Notes: generated by a model from the sequence alone, not told the origin. A stretch of DNA of 64,000 nucleotides from Cepaea nemoralis (GCA_014155875.1 JACEFZ010024489.1:248001-312000), one strand, 5' to 3'; counted from the stretch's first letter, positions 22,011 to 33,445 are shown. Program-made: numbers and translations.

Positions 22011-23339
22011 TCTCTGTACTGTATATCAATATGCTAGTCATATGTTAGCAATGTCAGAGATATCGAACTTCCGGGCCGGGGCGTGGTTGGTTTTTCTTAA
22101 TTTCGTGAACTTTTAGTTGCGTCCAACAATCACTTCCGGTTGTGACCATGTCCATCTATATGTCAATTAAACGAAAGCAGCATGGTACGATGAAATGGGA
22201 AATTATTCTGATATTTTAAGTATTGGTCCTTCTGCTAGGCGCCAAGTTATTGAGCAAAAAAAAAACGTTTTCTTTGGATTTTTAAAAATTCTATTCACGA
22301 ATATTAAGGTAATTTGTCTTATAACTCCTGTACCTTAAAGAAGTCTAAACTTTTTATTGCATTTCTGAATGCCTCGTCCAATGTTACATAAATGTGAAGA
22401 GTTTCAACACAGCTGGTGTTTGCTGGAGTTCAGGACACAAAATTCAAGATTGCGGTGCACATACAATAAACTATAGCGGACCTGTATTTATTTATAATTA
22501 GAACTGGTAATTGAACTACTAAAATTAAACAGAATACAAGTGTCATTTATAGCAGTAATGTATCTGTGTACTTGCATATATATTTCAGCATTTGACATGA
22601 CTGAAAATAATTTTGAAAGGTAAACTTGTAAGAAGTGTAAGTAAGGAGTACTTTTTTGCAGCAGTACATAATTATTTAAATTTAAATACAGTACTGTAAA
22701 ATAAGTTATATGTTTTAAGTAAGTTAGTATTTAATTATTAATTGCTTACTATTAGATACAGAACAGGTGTAATAATTATAGAGCAGAAGTAGAAATCAAT
22801 TTTAGTGAATATTTAATTATTTAATATTTTTATTTTTTTTTATTATTTAATATCTTAATAATTAATTAACTGCTGCTTAATTTATGCAGCAGTTACAAAT
22901 TTACTTACATTAATGCAAGATATTTAATCAACAAAAGAAAGCTGTCGCAATGCAGTTAGTACATTAAGACAATATGATACATTTTCATGAATTGTTCTTT
23001 CACTAACGACGAACATTTCACATGACATTTAATTAGTATAATAAATGTGCAGCTATTTTTAACAAGTAATTAGGTCACAGCACATCATATCGAAAAGTCT
23101 TAAAAGTCAAGTGCATCTTTGTCAGAGACTCTGAGACTCTTGTGCTTTGTACGATGCTTTCGGCAGGCCGCCGTGCGGAAAGAGACAGAGACATATGGGG
23201 TAAACCTAGGTGCAATGAAGTTGATCCTCTCATTCCTCTCGACATTCTATCGAAAGAGGAATGTGACCTTTACGTTCCTGTTACCAAATCATAAGTAGAA
23301 ACCCCATTTTAAAATATTCTCTGTATATGCAAACACTAA

Positions 23340-23425
23340 TCATCATCATCATCAAGTGCCAGCTGGCGTAGGCGTTCATGGCTCTCCACAGATCTCGGTC
23401 TTTGGTGTTCTGGATCCTAATATTA
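23340..23425 (-). mobile_element. RTE-type retrotransposon 3' tail fragment (family E)
   Basis: CATCATCATCATCAAGTGCC, then GTAGGCGTTCATGGCTCTCC and AGATCTCGGTCTTTGG, is the reverse complement of the end of the family E copies at 50.4 and 51.7 kb, tail included. Only about 80 bp remain. Confidence 0.8.
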
Positions 23426-23659
23426 AATTATATTATACACCTGTAACAGGGGATTGGGGGGGGGGGGGGGGGGAAGGGCTGTCTTTAGCAGCATAGCTGT
23501 ACACAAAATTGAATAATTGAATTTAAATAAATTACTGTGAAACAAGTTATATTTCATTTTTATACATCCTCACCTATTGTAACTTTCGTTTTTGCATATT
23601 TCATTTTTAGTTTTACATTATGATAGAGTCTGTTGGAGACATATTTACCTAATTCCCAA

Positions 23660-24250
23660 AGTAGATGTATGGCACTACGTTGTCCGTTTAAAAAATAAAC
23701 AAGCCACAGTAATAGAAGGCAAATAATAAACAATTGGCGGCCATTTTAAATTATTAATTAGGTCAGGGGCACATCCTATCGAAAAATAAATAATACGTCA
23801 AGCTAGGCCTCGCCGCCCCGGATGCAATGATATATGGCACTATGTTATCCGTTTAAAAATAAACAAGCCACAGTAATAGAAGGCAAATAATAAACAATTG
23901 GTGGCCATTTTAAATTGTTAATTAGGTCAGGGGCACATCCTATCGAAAAATAAATAATACGTCAAGCTAGGCCTCGCCGCCCCGGATGCAATGATATATG
24001 GCACTATGTTGTCCGTTTAAAAATAAACAAGCCACAGTAATAGAAGGCAAATAATAAACAATTGGCTGCCATTTTAAATTGTTAATTAGGTCAGGGGCAC
24101 ATCCTATCGAAAAATAAATAATACGTCAAGGTAGGCCTCGCCGCCCCGGACGCAATGATATATGGCACTGTATTGTCCGTTTAAAAATAAATAAGCCACA
24201 GTAATAGAAGGCAGAATTTCTCAGCTTCCAATTTTAGGGCCGCGATAAAA
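23660..24250. repeat. 164-bp tandem repeat, 3-4 copies
   Basis: GGCACTA/GTATTGTCCG-type words recur at 23671, 23836, 24000 and 24164, a spacing of 164-165 bp. Each unit holds AAGCCACAGTAATAGAAGGC, GGTCAGGGGCACATCC and TAGGCCTCGCCGCCCCGGA. Unit A has a single equivalent at 21.6-21.75 kb, so the expansion occurred only in unit B. Confidence 0.9.
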
Positions 24251-24584
24251 TCTTCCTTATCTCTTAGGTCATCATTGCACTTCCTGGTATTAAATTACGT
24301 CACCAAAGAATTCATAACTCCGCTTAGAATTAACGGACTACTCTTCGTTGAGATACCGTTGGATTCGTTTTGTCAAGCTCTATCTAACTGGTATGATTTC
24401 ATAAGTAAAAACCCAATTTTTAAATATTGACTAAATTGCTATCAATGATCAATCATATTTGTTGTTTTTCTTGTTCGTTGATACAGACTTCGTTCGGGTC
24501 GTCTGCATCTGTGACTGTTATCTGAGCACATTTTAATTCCTTCGACATTAATAACATAAAAAAATAACATTTATAACAACTCAC

Positions 24585-24718
24585 CGTTTCCTAAAGATAT
24601 CTGCATTTGTAATATTGTACCAAGCTTTGCTGGTATCACTGTCGTCTGCTACCGGCGCCTCTCCTGTGCCATTGCTCGCTTTAGAACCAGAAAGTTTCGG
24701 AACACTTTCAGTGTCCAT
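24585..24718 (-). CDS. ICE2: ICE2-like exon 1, start of the coding region
   Basis: The ATG at 24718-24716 opens MDTESVPKLSGSKASNGTGE and continues through SDTSKAWYNITNADIFRK. It runs 44 codons plus two bases to the donor ACG|GTGAGT (GT at 24584-24583). The leftover CG plus the first G of exon 2 makes an Arg codon, giving FRKR joined to NNPTNGVNCFFSE. This phase match, the strand and the position before the conserved block support it as the first coding exon. The sequence is acidic and Ser/Gly-rich and lacks a signal peptide, as expected for a nuclear protein. The link to exon 2 across a 12.2-kb intron is inferred. Confidence 0.65.
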
Positions 24719-24905
24719 TTTCTTGCGATACAACTGTCGGCACTGTGATCTACGAATGAATTTCTTTATAATCAGCGAAATAATATTACTTCTTCAGAAA
24801 TATAACAAGCGCCATAACGATTATAATAAATAAATTCACTCTAGTGACATTCTCGGTCGGTACTAATGTAACGAACACATTACCGTTACGTGGCCAGGTA
24901 ATGTA
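24719..24905 (-). promoter_or_regulatory. Putative 5' UTR/promoter region of the ICE2-like gene
   Basis: Non-repetitive sequence just upstream of the start codon, before the first mobile element at 24.95 kb. It contains an imperfect inverted motif (GTAACGAACACATTACCGTTAC near 24869-24890). No TATA box or initiator could be assigned. The promoter role is inferred from position only. Confidence 0.3.
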
Positions 24906-24949
24906 CAGTGGTCACTGTCAAACTGTCATTTACTGCCAATATATTACCT

Positions 24950-25165
24950 TGCGGTGTATGGCAGAGGGGTCTTGAGCGGAATTAAGGCCGCCTGAATAGT
25001 ACAGTCGCCGCGAACTGTGCAGTTTAGAGTTTTCTTTTTGCCTCCGACAGAAAAAAGAACAAAAAAACTCCACACCTTACCGAGGATTCGAACCCGGGTC
25101 TCCCGAAGGAGAATCAGGCAATCTAGCCTCCCGGCCAGCCGCGTGGGCAATTTCACATAGCCAAA
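24950..25165 (-). repeat. SINE family 2, tRNA-derived
   Basis: On the minus strand the head reads GCGGCTGGCCGGGAGGCTAG (A-box-like), then GACCCGGGTTCGAATCC (a near-perfect B box) with tRNA-like spacing, then a T-rich stretch and GGCAAAAAGAAAAC. It is a Pol III retroposon head rather than a functional tRNA, since no full cloverleaf or acceptor pairing is evident. Confidence 0.65.
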
Positions 25166-25167
25166 CC

Positions 25168-25740
25168 AAATAACATCTGATGGGAGATGCCTTGAAGAGA
25201 TTAGAACAAGAATCGCCATGGCGAAAGTAGCCTTTAGCAAGATGAAAAACATTCTGACCAATAAAAAGATGTCAATTGAAACGAGAAAGAGAGTGTTGAG
25301 GGGATACATAGAGCCTGTTCTTTTGTATGGATGTGAAACTTGGACAATGAGCAGTCAAGCTGAAAAACATCTGATGGCTGCAGAAATGTGGTTTCTGAGG
25401 AAAATGCAAAGAATACCATGGACAGACAGAAAAACCAATGACCAAGTACTACAGGAGACAAATGAACATCGTAAACTGATTAGAGAAATTAGACGTAGAC
25501 AGTCAAAAATTTTTGGACATGTTATGAGAAGAAATGGATTGGAGAACTTGGTGACAACTGGCAAGATCGAAGGAAACAGACCAAGAGGCAGACCGAGAGG
25601 AAAATACCTGGATGGCTTGGCCACATGGCATGGACGAGACAGGAAATTTGAGCTGATCCACGACACTGGTGATCGAGTGAAATGGCGAGTCATGACCGCC
25701 CACGCTTTCCGGCATGGCACATGATTGATTCATTGATTGT
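25168..25740 (+). mobile_element. RTE-type retrotransposon, 5'-truncated 3' end (family A)
   Basis: It begins inside the coding region (TSDGRCLEEIRTRIAMAKV equivalent) and is open for 168 codons from 25218. Residues include RKRVLRGYIEPVLLYGCETW, FFGHVMRRNGLENLV-type residues and RPRGRPRGKYLDGLATWHG. It ends in RHGT and a (TGAT)n tail. Almost identical to the 30.4-kb copy. It lacks endonuclease and catalytic RT motifs, so it is dead on arrival. Confidence 0.9.
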
Positions 25741-25875
25741 TCTTCTTCAGTAGTGATGACAGCATTGATGAATTTTATAATGATTTAGAGAAAGCCTTCA
25801 AGAAATGCAAGAATTCTGAAGTAAATAATTTAAATATCATAATGGATGACTTGAATGCCAAAGTATGGACTAGGG
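25741..25875 (+). mobile_element. RTE-type retrotransposon (family A), segment 1 of 3: endonuclease start
   Basis: The frame encodes DEFYNDLEKAFKKCKN and LNIIMDDLNAKVWTR, the D-N motif region of an APE endonuclease (MGDLNAKVG in relatives). It is cut at 25875 by the hAT insertion and resumes at 33527. The element is 5' truncated directly after the tail of the preceding family A copy. Confidence 0.85.
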
Positions 25876-26224
25876 CAGGGGTCACAAAACTACTGCCCGC
25901 GGGCCGGATCCGGCCCGCGACGTCATTTCATCCGGCCCGCGACAGTTCTCGAACTTGCTTGATATAACGTATGAAACACGAGACGTTCTGATACAATTTA
26001 AATGTAAATATTATGTTTAGAATAATAGGAGATCTTCACACGTACGGAGACCTCCTGGCTGCTCTAGGCTGTTTATTTATGCGGCCCTATTTATATATTT
26101 TGCAAACCTTATTATGAGATATATTCTATTACCAAATGAAGCCGCCAGCCGCGGCTCTACAAGAGTATGGAGTAGCATATCCCATGATACCCTGGTAAAA
26201 AATACATAGGATGCTTGGATATTG

Positions 26225-28780
26225 TGTTGGGGGGGGGGGGGGGGTACGGGGTGTCAGGCATTGGTAGCACCTTTGGTAAGGATGACTCTCATGTCCTTTT
26301 CAGGACCCATCCCCCACTGGTCCAAGACTGACACCCAGCTCACGCCTGTGTGGCTCCTAGAAGCTGTCAGCATGCGACAGCGGCCACCCCCCGGGCAACA
26401 GCTGTGAGAGGCTGGCTAAACCAGGCGCGGTTAGCCGATTTGGTGTCAAACCAAGCGGTGAACCAGGGTATGCCTACCCAGCATGTGAAGACAGGATCCG
26501 GCAGACTGCGCGGAAGAAATCATTCATGATTCAACGGGCTAGACGGCGTTTACCTGCAAAGCGTTGTGGAACGTAATGAGCACGGCAAGGCACGTAGAGC
26601 GCCCTGGTCATCCACTGCACCTGTATTCGTCTGTAGTCGTCTTGACTTGTCCTGCCACTGGATTCAGATGGACTCAGGCGAGAGAGTGAGGTCGACGAAT
26701 TGCGCAACTCTTCCTCACTTTAATCCAATTCATCGCGCAAGTCATTCTTCATCCAACGTCATATATTGCAGATGGGGGAACATTGGTCACCGATAAGAAA
26801 GACATCCTTCAGCGCTGGGCAGAACATTTCAGTAACATCTTAAATGCAACTTCCTTCTTCGATGATGAAACCGATGAAGTTCCCATCTTCGATGATGAAA
26901 CCGATGAAGTTCCCATCAATGATACACTTGATGACCTGCCAACCATAGTGGAAGTAAGCAAAGCCATCCAGCAACTCTCCAGCGGCAAGGCACCTGGTCC
27001 GGACTCCATCCCGGCAGAGATATACAAGGCAGGTGGGCCGGTCCTAACAGAGCAGCTTCACCAGGTCTTTACAAACATATGGGTGAACGAGACCATGCCA
27101 CAAGACTTCAAGGACGCGTCAATAGTCCACCTGTACAAACGAAAAGGAAACGGCCAATCATGTGACAGCCACCGAGACATCTCTTTGCTTTCAATTGCAG
27201 GGAAAATACTCGCCAGAATTCTTCTCAGTCGCCTCACGGTTCATCTCGATCAAGGTCTTCTTCCCGAGAGCCAGTGTGGCTTCAGAAATGAACGTGGAAC
27301 TGTTGACATGATTTTCGCTGCAAGGCAGCTGCAAGAGAAATGTCAGGAACAGAACTGCGAAATGTTCTCCACTTTCATTGACCTTACCAAGGCTTTTGAT
27401 ACAGTCAGCAGAGAAGGACTGTGGAAGATTATGGCACAGTATGGCTGTCCACGAAAGTTTGTCCAAATAGTGCGGCTATTTCATGATGGCATGCAGGCAA
27501 GAGTACAGGAAAATGGTGAACTATCTGAGCCCTTTCCTGTCATCAATGGAGTGAAACAAGGATGTGTCCTGGCACCAACACTGTTCAGCCTCATGTTTTC
27601 AGCTATGTTAACGAATGCCTTCGAGAACAACGACATTGGAATAGACATCAACTATCGCATGGATGGAAAGTTATTCAATCTCAGAAGGCTGAAAGCTAAA
27701 ACCAAGATTGACAGCGACACCGTCAGAGAGCTCCTGTTTGCTGATGATTGCGCTCTATACGCCAACTCAGAGGCGGACATGCAACATAATGTTTCAGCTT
27801 TCTCACATGCCTGTGCCAACTTTGGGCTCAATATCAATTTGGAGAAGACTGTGGTTATGTTCCAGCCAGCTCCAGGGAATAATCACACTGTGCCGAATAT
27901 CAGAGTGAATGGTCATAGTCTGGTCACATGTGGACAAATTCACCTATCTTGGCAGCACTATGTCACAAGCTGCCACAATTGATGATGAAGTGAATGCAAG
28001 AATCTCCAAGGCCAGCGCGGCTTTCGGTAGACTGTACAAGAATGTATGGGACAGAAATGGAATAAGCCTGCAAACAAAACTGAAAGTCTACAAAGCAGTT
28101 GTATTATCCACACTGCTATATGCTTGTGAAACCTGGACTGTTTATCAGCGACATGCTAGGAAATGAAACCACTTCCACACAGTCTGCCTTAGGAAGTTAC
28201 TGAAGATTAAATGGCAAGACAAGATCCCAGACACTGAAGTCCTAGAAAGAGCGTCCATGCCCAATATTCACACTCAACTTATGAAGGATCAAATTCGCTG
28301 GGCTGGTCACTTGACTCGCATGCCAGATCACAGGCTTCCTAAACAAATTTTTTACAGCGAATTGCGTTGTGGTAAACGCTCCCAAGGCGGCCAGAGGAAA
28401 CGCTTTAAAGACACTCTGAAAATCTCACTGAATGCTTTTGGAATTCATCATGACACCTCGGAGACTGCAGCCAGAGGCCGAAATTCATGGCGTGCATCAT
28501 TACGCAAGGGTGCAGTCACTTGTGAGGCAACCAGGACTGCAAGAGCTGTGAATAAAAGACAGAACAGAAAAACCACTGCAGAAAATCCTCCTCCAGAAAC
28601 GTCAAGCATTCTTTGTCCACATTGTCAAAGAACATTTCAAGCCAAAACAGGCCTTATCAGCCATCTTAGAACTCACGGCTCCATACTTTCAACCCCACTG
28701 GATGAATTGAATGGTCATCATCATTCTTGATGGACAAACAACATAAGAGCCCAGTCACGCCATGTTCCTGCCTCTTTGGC
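26225..28780 (+). mobile_element. Non-LTR retrotransposon (family B) with RT and C-terminal C2H2 finger
   Basis: It starts at a G-run (26228-26243) and an untranslated leader (26.24-26.77 kb), which is joined directly to RT without the APE domain, an internal deletion relative to the 17-19.8-kb copy. RT is open from 26783 to 27982: KAPGPDSIPAEIYKAGG, LTKAFDTVSREGLWKIM, GVKQGCVLAPTLFSLMF and ELLFADDCALYANSEAD with FADD intact. A frameshift at about 27920 and a stop near 28166 follow. The C-terminal part has [17 protein letters not shown], then a C2H2 finger (CPHCQRTFQAKTGLISHLRTH, at about 28615-28677). A 30-bp in-frame duplication (FDDETDEVPI twice) lies at 26857-26916. It lies inside the hAT. 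Confidence 0.9.
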
Positions 28781-29047
28781 CTTGAGAACAACTGAGGCCG
28801 AAGAGATGCTGATGTCTAATTTTCAGTAGAGGGCTTGAACTCATCCCTCTGAGCCACTACACAGCAGATGGGCGAACGTGCCCCGGGCACGGCCGAGCGT
28901 GGCCACTGTTTTTCCACACCGTAGTAGAAGATCCAAAAGATCCAAGAAAATCTTGATTGTGTATTGACGATTATCTGTTGCGGGGTGAGTTTTGAATGAA
29001 CCTTCATAGTTTAAATAGGAACATAGGAATAGAATAGCTATGCCTGT
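28781..29047. other. hAT interior, nothing recognised
   Basis: GC-rich patch around 28870-28905, then AT-rich. No coding or repeat assignment. Confidence 0.35.
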
Positions 29048-29265
29048 GCCCGAGAACAATAATGGAGGGGTATATGCCTGGGAAGAGAGAAAGAGGAAGG
29101 CCAAAGAGAAGATGGGTGCAGGATGTGGCGGATGATCTCCAGATGGGTGTATTTGAAGCGGGACATCTTGCTTATGATCGAGAGGTTTTCCGGAAAGTTG
29201 TTATGGGAGCAAGGTTCTGCAAAGGACATGCTACTGAATTAATGACCTTTGTTCCATCTTGTTGA
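29048..29265 (+). mobile_element. Non-LTR retrotransposon 3' fragment (family C)
   Basis: The frame reads EGYMPGKRERGRPKRRWVQD and VADDLQMGVFEAGHLAYDRE, ending with CKGHATE and a stop. It is the same C-terminus as the minus-strand copy at 51.96-52.3 kb. Only the last 60 or so codons remain. Confidence 0.8.
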
Positions 29266-29300
29266 CTGATAATTGCTGGTGTTTTTATCAGACTACAGTT

Positions 29301-29400
29301 ACAGTGTTGGATGACTACCCATGCTGTGATGGAAGATCACTGGTACTGTGTTGGATGACTATCCATGCTGTGATGGAAGATCACTGGTACTGTGAAGGAT
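29301..29400. repeat. Short tandem duplication, about 45 bp twice
   Basis: TGTTGGATGACTACCCATGC and then TGTGATGGAAGATCACTGGT occurs twice in a row with one base change, followed by a partial third unit. Confidence 0.8.
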
Positions 29401-30390
29401 GATCATGTGTATGTTTATTCATGGGGATGCCTATTTTGTTATTGCATCTAATCATGAATTTTATTTATTTGTGCATTGGTGCTATATTGTAAGTCCGTGT
29501 CCGCTGTGTTGTGCCATGAGGATGTGTTCGAACCTACAAAATGAACTGGCTCGTTAAACGGAGCAACAACAACAGTCTTCACTGATGAACTTGAGAATAC
29601 GAAAATAACCAACGGAGCTCAGGAGAAATTTTAACACCTTTTAATTCGGTGTTAACAGTGTCATGATATATTATTATAGTAACACATTAGAGTAACCCGT
29701 TGTTGCCGGGATAGCATCTAACCTAAGCGTGCACTAATCCTTAAATACATAGACCTGTTCTATATTCACCTTGACGCTCAGACTATTCCTATTTCCTCTG
29801 TTCCTTCAGATCGTTCTTGCTGTTATGTTCGTCCGATTTTCGTCTAGCTTCTGCCCGTCGTTCTCGGATCCATGGCGTTTCCAATCAATGCTTCTACTTG
29901 TTATCCACTTGAAGTCCACTGTTCAATTACATCCAAACATCCAATAGCCGCAGCAATTTGTTTCCACAATCGAATACACGACCGCTTATTTTTATTGCTC
30001 CACAACGTATGTTTTTGTAGTTACGGTTGCGTTGGTGTTACGTGTCCCGACGTCAATCTGTATCTCTTGGTTTTCTTGCACTATTTGTTTTGAGAGTTTC
30101 ATCTATCTGTATGGTGTGATTTTGGGCACCTGCTATGTGGCAATTGGCATTATTAATCAGATGTTGTTGTATCTTTTCAATGACATTAACATTATTTTGA
30201 TTCCCTGTACACGGACCTGAATGTCTTCTGATATTTCTAAATATTTTCTTTTCTTGTTAGCCGTAGAAATAGAATAAGATTCTCTCTGCCTTCTTATTCC
30301 TCTCTTCTTCTACGACCCATGAGCAGTCGGCGTTGTGCTATTATCTCTATCATCTCTGTGCGGTTACACAAAGGTACCTATAAACTGTAT
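29401..30390. other. hAT interior, unassigned
   Basis: About 1 kb without a recognised domain or repeat. Weak open frames (for example 29872-30093) lack similarity I can name. It may be non-coding hAT sequence upstream of the transposase. Confidence 0.35.
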
Positions 30391-30391
30391 T

Positions 30392-31108
30392 ATATGTACC
30401 TTTGGGGTTGGAATTAAATTGTAAGAAGACACAGGTTATGGTCGTCACTAGGAAGAACGAAGTACCACAATGTAATATACAAGTAAATGGAAATATTCTT
30501 CAACAAGTGAATCGGTACAATTATTTCGGAACAGTCATAACATCTGATGGGAGGTGCCTTGAGGAGATTAGAACAAGAATCGCCATGGCGAAGGTGGCCT
30601 TTAGCAAGATGAAAAACATTCTGACCAATAAAAATATGTCAATTGAAACGAGAAAAAGAGTGTTGAGGGGATACATAGAGCCTGTTCTTTTGTATGGATG
30701 TGAAACTTGGACAATGTGCAGTCAAGCTGAAAAACATCTGATGGCTGCAGAAATGTGGTTTCTGAGGAAAATGCAAAGAATACCATGGACAGATAGAAAA
30801 ACCAATGACCAAGTACTTCAGGAGACAAATGAAAATCGTAGATTGATTAGAGAAATTAGACGTAGACAGTCAAAATTTTTTGGACATGTTATGAGAAGAA
30901 ATGGACTGGAGAACTTAGTGACAACTGGCAAGATCGAAGGAAACAGACCAAGAGGAAGACCGAGAGGAAAATATCTGCATGGCTTGGCCACATGGCATGG
31001 ACGAGACAGGAACACTGAGCTGATCCACGTCTCTGGTGATCGAGTGAAATGGCGAAGTCATGACCGCCCACGCTTTCCGGCATGGCACATGATTGATTGA
31101 TGTACCTT
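30392..31108 (+). mobile_element. RTE-type retrotransposon 3' end (family A), long open frame
   Basis: Open for 232 codons: LELNCKKTQVMVVTRKNEVP, QVNRYNYFGTVITSDGRC and YIEPVLLYGCETWTMCSQ, then RPRGRPRGKYLHGLATWHG. The end is shifted by one base near 31053 and followed by a (TGAT)n tail. It is 5' truncated after the RT catalytic region. Inserted in the hAT ahead of its transposase. Confidence 0.88.
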
Positions 31109-31240
31109 TGATGAGTCGTAGCTTCACCAATGTCCCTTAGTCCTCTGCTTTTCTTCTGTTTCAATAGGATTTTAATTATGTTTCTAATTTAATATCTTTT
31201 TTTTTTTCATTTTCAGATCCCGTGTACTTCACCCTTAGTT

Positions 31241-32990
31241 ATGGCTACTAGGAAAACAAAAGTTAACACCGAGTGTCGATTTTTCAATGAGGAATGGGGA
31301 GTAAAGTACTTCTTTGTGGAAACAAAGGACCAGAAAACCAGTTGCGTAATAATATGCAGCGAACCTGCGAAAGTGTTGCCGTTTTGAAAGAGTACAATCT
31401 TTGGCGTCACTACGAAACAAAACATCTATCAACATATTCAAAGTTTTCTGGAAAGTTACGCTCTGAGAAATATGAGTCCATTAAACGTGGTTTTGAAACA
31501 CAAAGAAATCTCTTCACGAGAAAATTTGCTGAAAATGAATCTGTCACTCGTACAAGTTACAAAACAGTGCATAAGGTGGCACAATGAGGAAAGCCGTTTA
31601 CTGATAACAACTTCATCAAAGAGTGTATGATCGAAGCAGCAAATGGCTTGTGTCCTGAGAAAGCTGATTTGTTTGGAACTATCAGCCTTTCGACAAATTT
31701 AGTTGTGCGGAGAACAGAAGAACTTGGAGAGAACATAGTGCTACAGATACACGAGAAAGCTAGGATCTTGTGGTATTCTCTGGCGCTGGATTAGTCTACT
31801 GACCTCTAGAGTACGTCACAACTTCTCGTGATCATTCATGGTGTCAATTTGGACTTTCAGATAACGGAAGAGTTGGCGTCCGTTTGCCAGCATGCATGGA
31901 ACAACAACTGGGAAAGACATTTCGTGGAAGTGCAAACAGTTTTGCAATGACTATAACCTTCAGTAGAATCAGCTTCGAGGTGTTACAGTTGATGGAGGAA
32001 AAAAAACATAGCTGGAGTGAAGAAAGGTCTGGCGGGGCAGATCAGGACTCAGTTGGAAGATTTGCAAATTCCCGGCGCTCTGTTCATACACTGCATCATA
32101 CATCAGCAAGTACTCTGTGGGAAGACTTAGATATTTATTGTGTACTGAAACCAGTCGTTTCTGCTGTGAACTTCATTCGGGAACATTGCACTCAATCACC
32201 GTCAGTTCCAGGCTTTTCTTGAATAAATTGATTCTGAATTCTGTGATTTGCCTTATCACACATCAGTCAGGTGGCTCAGCTGCGGTAAAGTCCTGCTTCG
32301 TTTTTACAAGCTCCGAAACGAAATAGATGTTTCCTCACTGAAAAAGATAGAGCTGATTCACAGCTGTCAGATCCTACCTGGCTGTAAAAGTTGTCATTTT
32401 TGGTCGACATGAATGAACTGAACTTGAAACTTCAGGGAAAGGTTTACCTCGTCTGTGATCTCTACAGAACCATCAAAGGATTTCGGAGAAAGCTGTCATT
32501 GTTGGAAGCACAACTGGAAGGAGAAAACCTTTCTCATTTTCAGTGTTTCAACGAGTTTGGAGAGATTTTCAGATCTTGACAGAATTGAGAGTGACATTCT
32601 TCTGTTCCAGAATCCGTTTGATTGTAACCTTGATGATGTGCCAGTTGAACTACAGTTGGAGCTCATTGATTTGCAAGCAAATGACTTGTTGAAAGAGAAG
32701 CACAGAGAAGGAAAACTTGTTGAATTGTACCGCTGCTTACCTGATGTTGAGTTTCCGAAACTTAAGAAATTTGCCGCTGGTATGGCATCAGTGTTTGGAA
32801 CAACTTATGTCTGTGAGCAAACATTTTAAAAAATGAAGTCTGTGAAGTCACAACATCGAACGCGATTGACTGATGAACATTTGAAAGCAATTCTCTTGAT
32901 TGGATGCAGCAATTCCAAACCAAACATTTATGGTATTTTGAAAGCCACACGTCAATTTGACAAATCTCCCGTAACCTCTTTTGCTGCTTA
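31241..32990 (+). pseudogene. hAT transposase pseudogene (GTF2IRD2/ZMYM-like type)
   Basis: Broken frames in order start with MATRKTKVNTECRFFNEEW, then a BED-type finger split by a frameshift (CVIICSEPAKVLPF, KEYNLWRHYETKH). Scattered middle fragments follow, including VKPVVSAVNFIR-like residues. The C-terminus has ELNLKLQGKVYLVCDLYRTI and LFQNPFDCNLDDVPVELQLE, and the dimerisation block (KKFAAGMASVFGTTYVCEQT, then KSQHRTRLTDEHLKAILLIG). A TTTTTTTTCATTTTCAG sequence just before the ATG resembles a splice acceptor. More than five stops and shifts make it inactive. It is the transposase of the host hAT element. Confidence 0.88.
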
Positions 32991-33213
32991 GTTTGTGAGA
33001 TTCGGATATGTGCACATTAGGTTTGATGTAACTATCTTTTTGCTAACGTCGCCTTCTTTGATAACTTTGTTTAGTTAATAAATGTGTCGGCTTGTCTTTG
33101 TTTTCTTTGTGTGTGCATTGCACGCCCTTCCTATGATTAACTTAGTTTTTCGTCTTTTTTCCCCAGAGCTTTCGTTCTAGCTTGCAATTATTGTTAAAGT
33201 TAGCTGTATATCC

Positions 33214-33445
33214 TTTACAGGACGTTTGCAGTCAACACCTGCATTGTTTCTGTTGTTGATGTCTTGGCAAGTTTACGTTCAGTAGTTTACTATTGCTTTC
33301 TGAACGACCGGCACCCATAAACATAGCACAAAAACAAGTGCAACGTTGTCTGCTGCCAAATCGCGCGCAGCTGTGTTTCGAACGCGGGTATACCGGATTA
33401 CGAACCGCGTCCGTAAGACCTTCGCCACGGAGACGGCGCAAGTAT
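33214..33445 (-). repeat. SINE family 1, minus-strand copy
   Basis: The reverse complement gives the head with ACGCGGTTCGTAATCCGG and CGTTCGAAACACAGCTG, the body with GAAAGCAATAGTAAACTACT and GAACGTAAACTTGCC, and an end near TCCTGTAAAGGATATAC. It is inserted near the right end of the hAT. Confidence 0.85.

Larger units (their letters stand above)
22011..24450. repeat. Long direct repeat, unit B
   Basis: Partner of unit A, with the same order of AT-rich blocks and flanks (CATAACTCCGCTTAGAATTA and GATACCGTTGGATTCG at both 21.9 and 24.3 kb). It has gained a family E retrotransposon tail (23.34 kb), a G-run at 23456-23473 and an internal 164-bp tandem expansion. Confidence 0.75.
250..24718 (-). 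other. ICE2: Probable ICE2/NARG2 gene locus, partial (5' half, minus strand)
   Basis: Five exons on the minus strand form one protein that resembles the N-terminal third of little elongation complex subunit 2 (ICE2, formerly NARG2). Two blocks support this, compared with the human protein from memory. The exon 2 start has NGVNCFFSE followed by a short MGP motif, where human has NGLKTFFSR and MAP. Exons 4 plus 5 align without gaps to the human block around NDYLQYLDMKK...EEVTEFLKFLQNSAKK. ICE2 acts with ICE1, ELL and ZC3H8 in the nuclear little elongation complex, which supports snRNA gene transcription. Splice phases fit across 1/2 and 4/5, and across 2/3 after correcting small indels. The rest of the gene lies left of base 1. 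Nearly all intronic DNA is mobile elements and tandem repeats. The assignment rests on remembered similarity; a database search would settle it. Confidence 0.7.

Noticed and set aside
24950..25165. Functional tRNA gene
   Set aside because: A and B boxes are present, but no consistent acceptor stem or cloverleaf could be drawn and the sequence continues into a SINE body.
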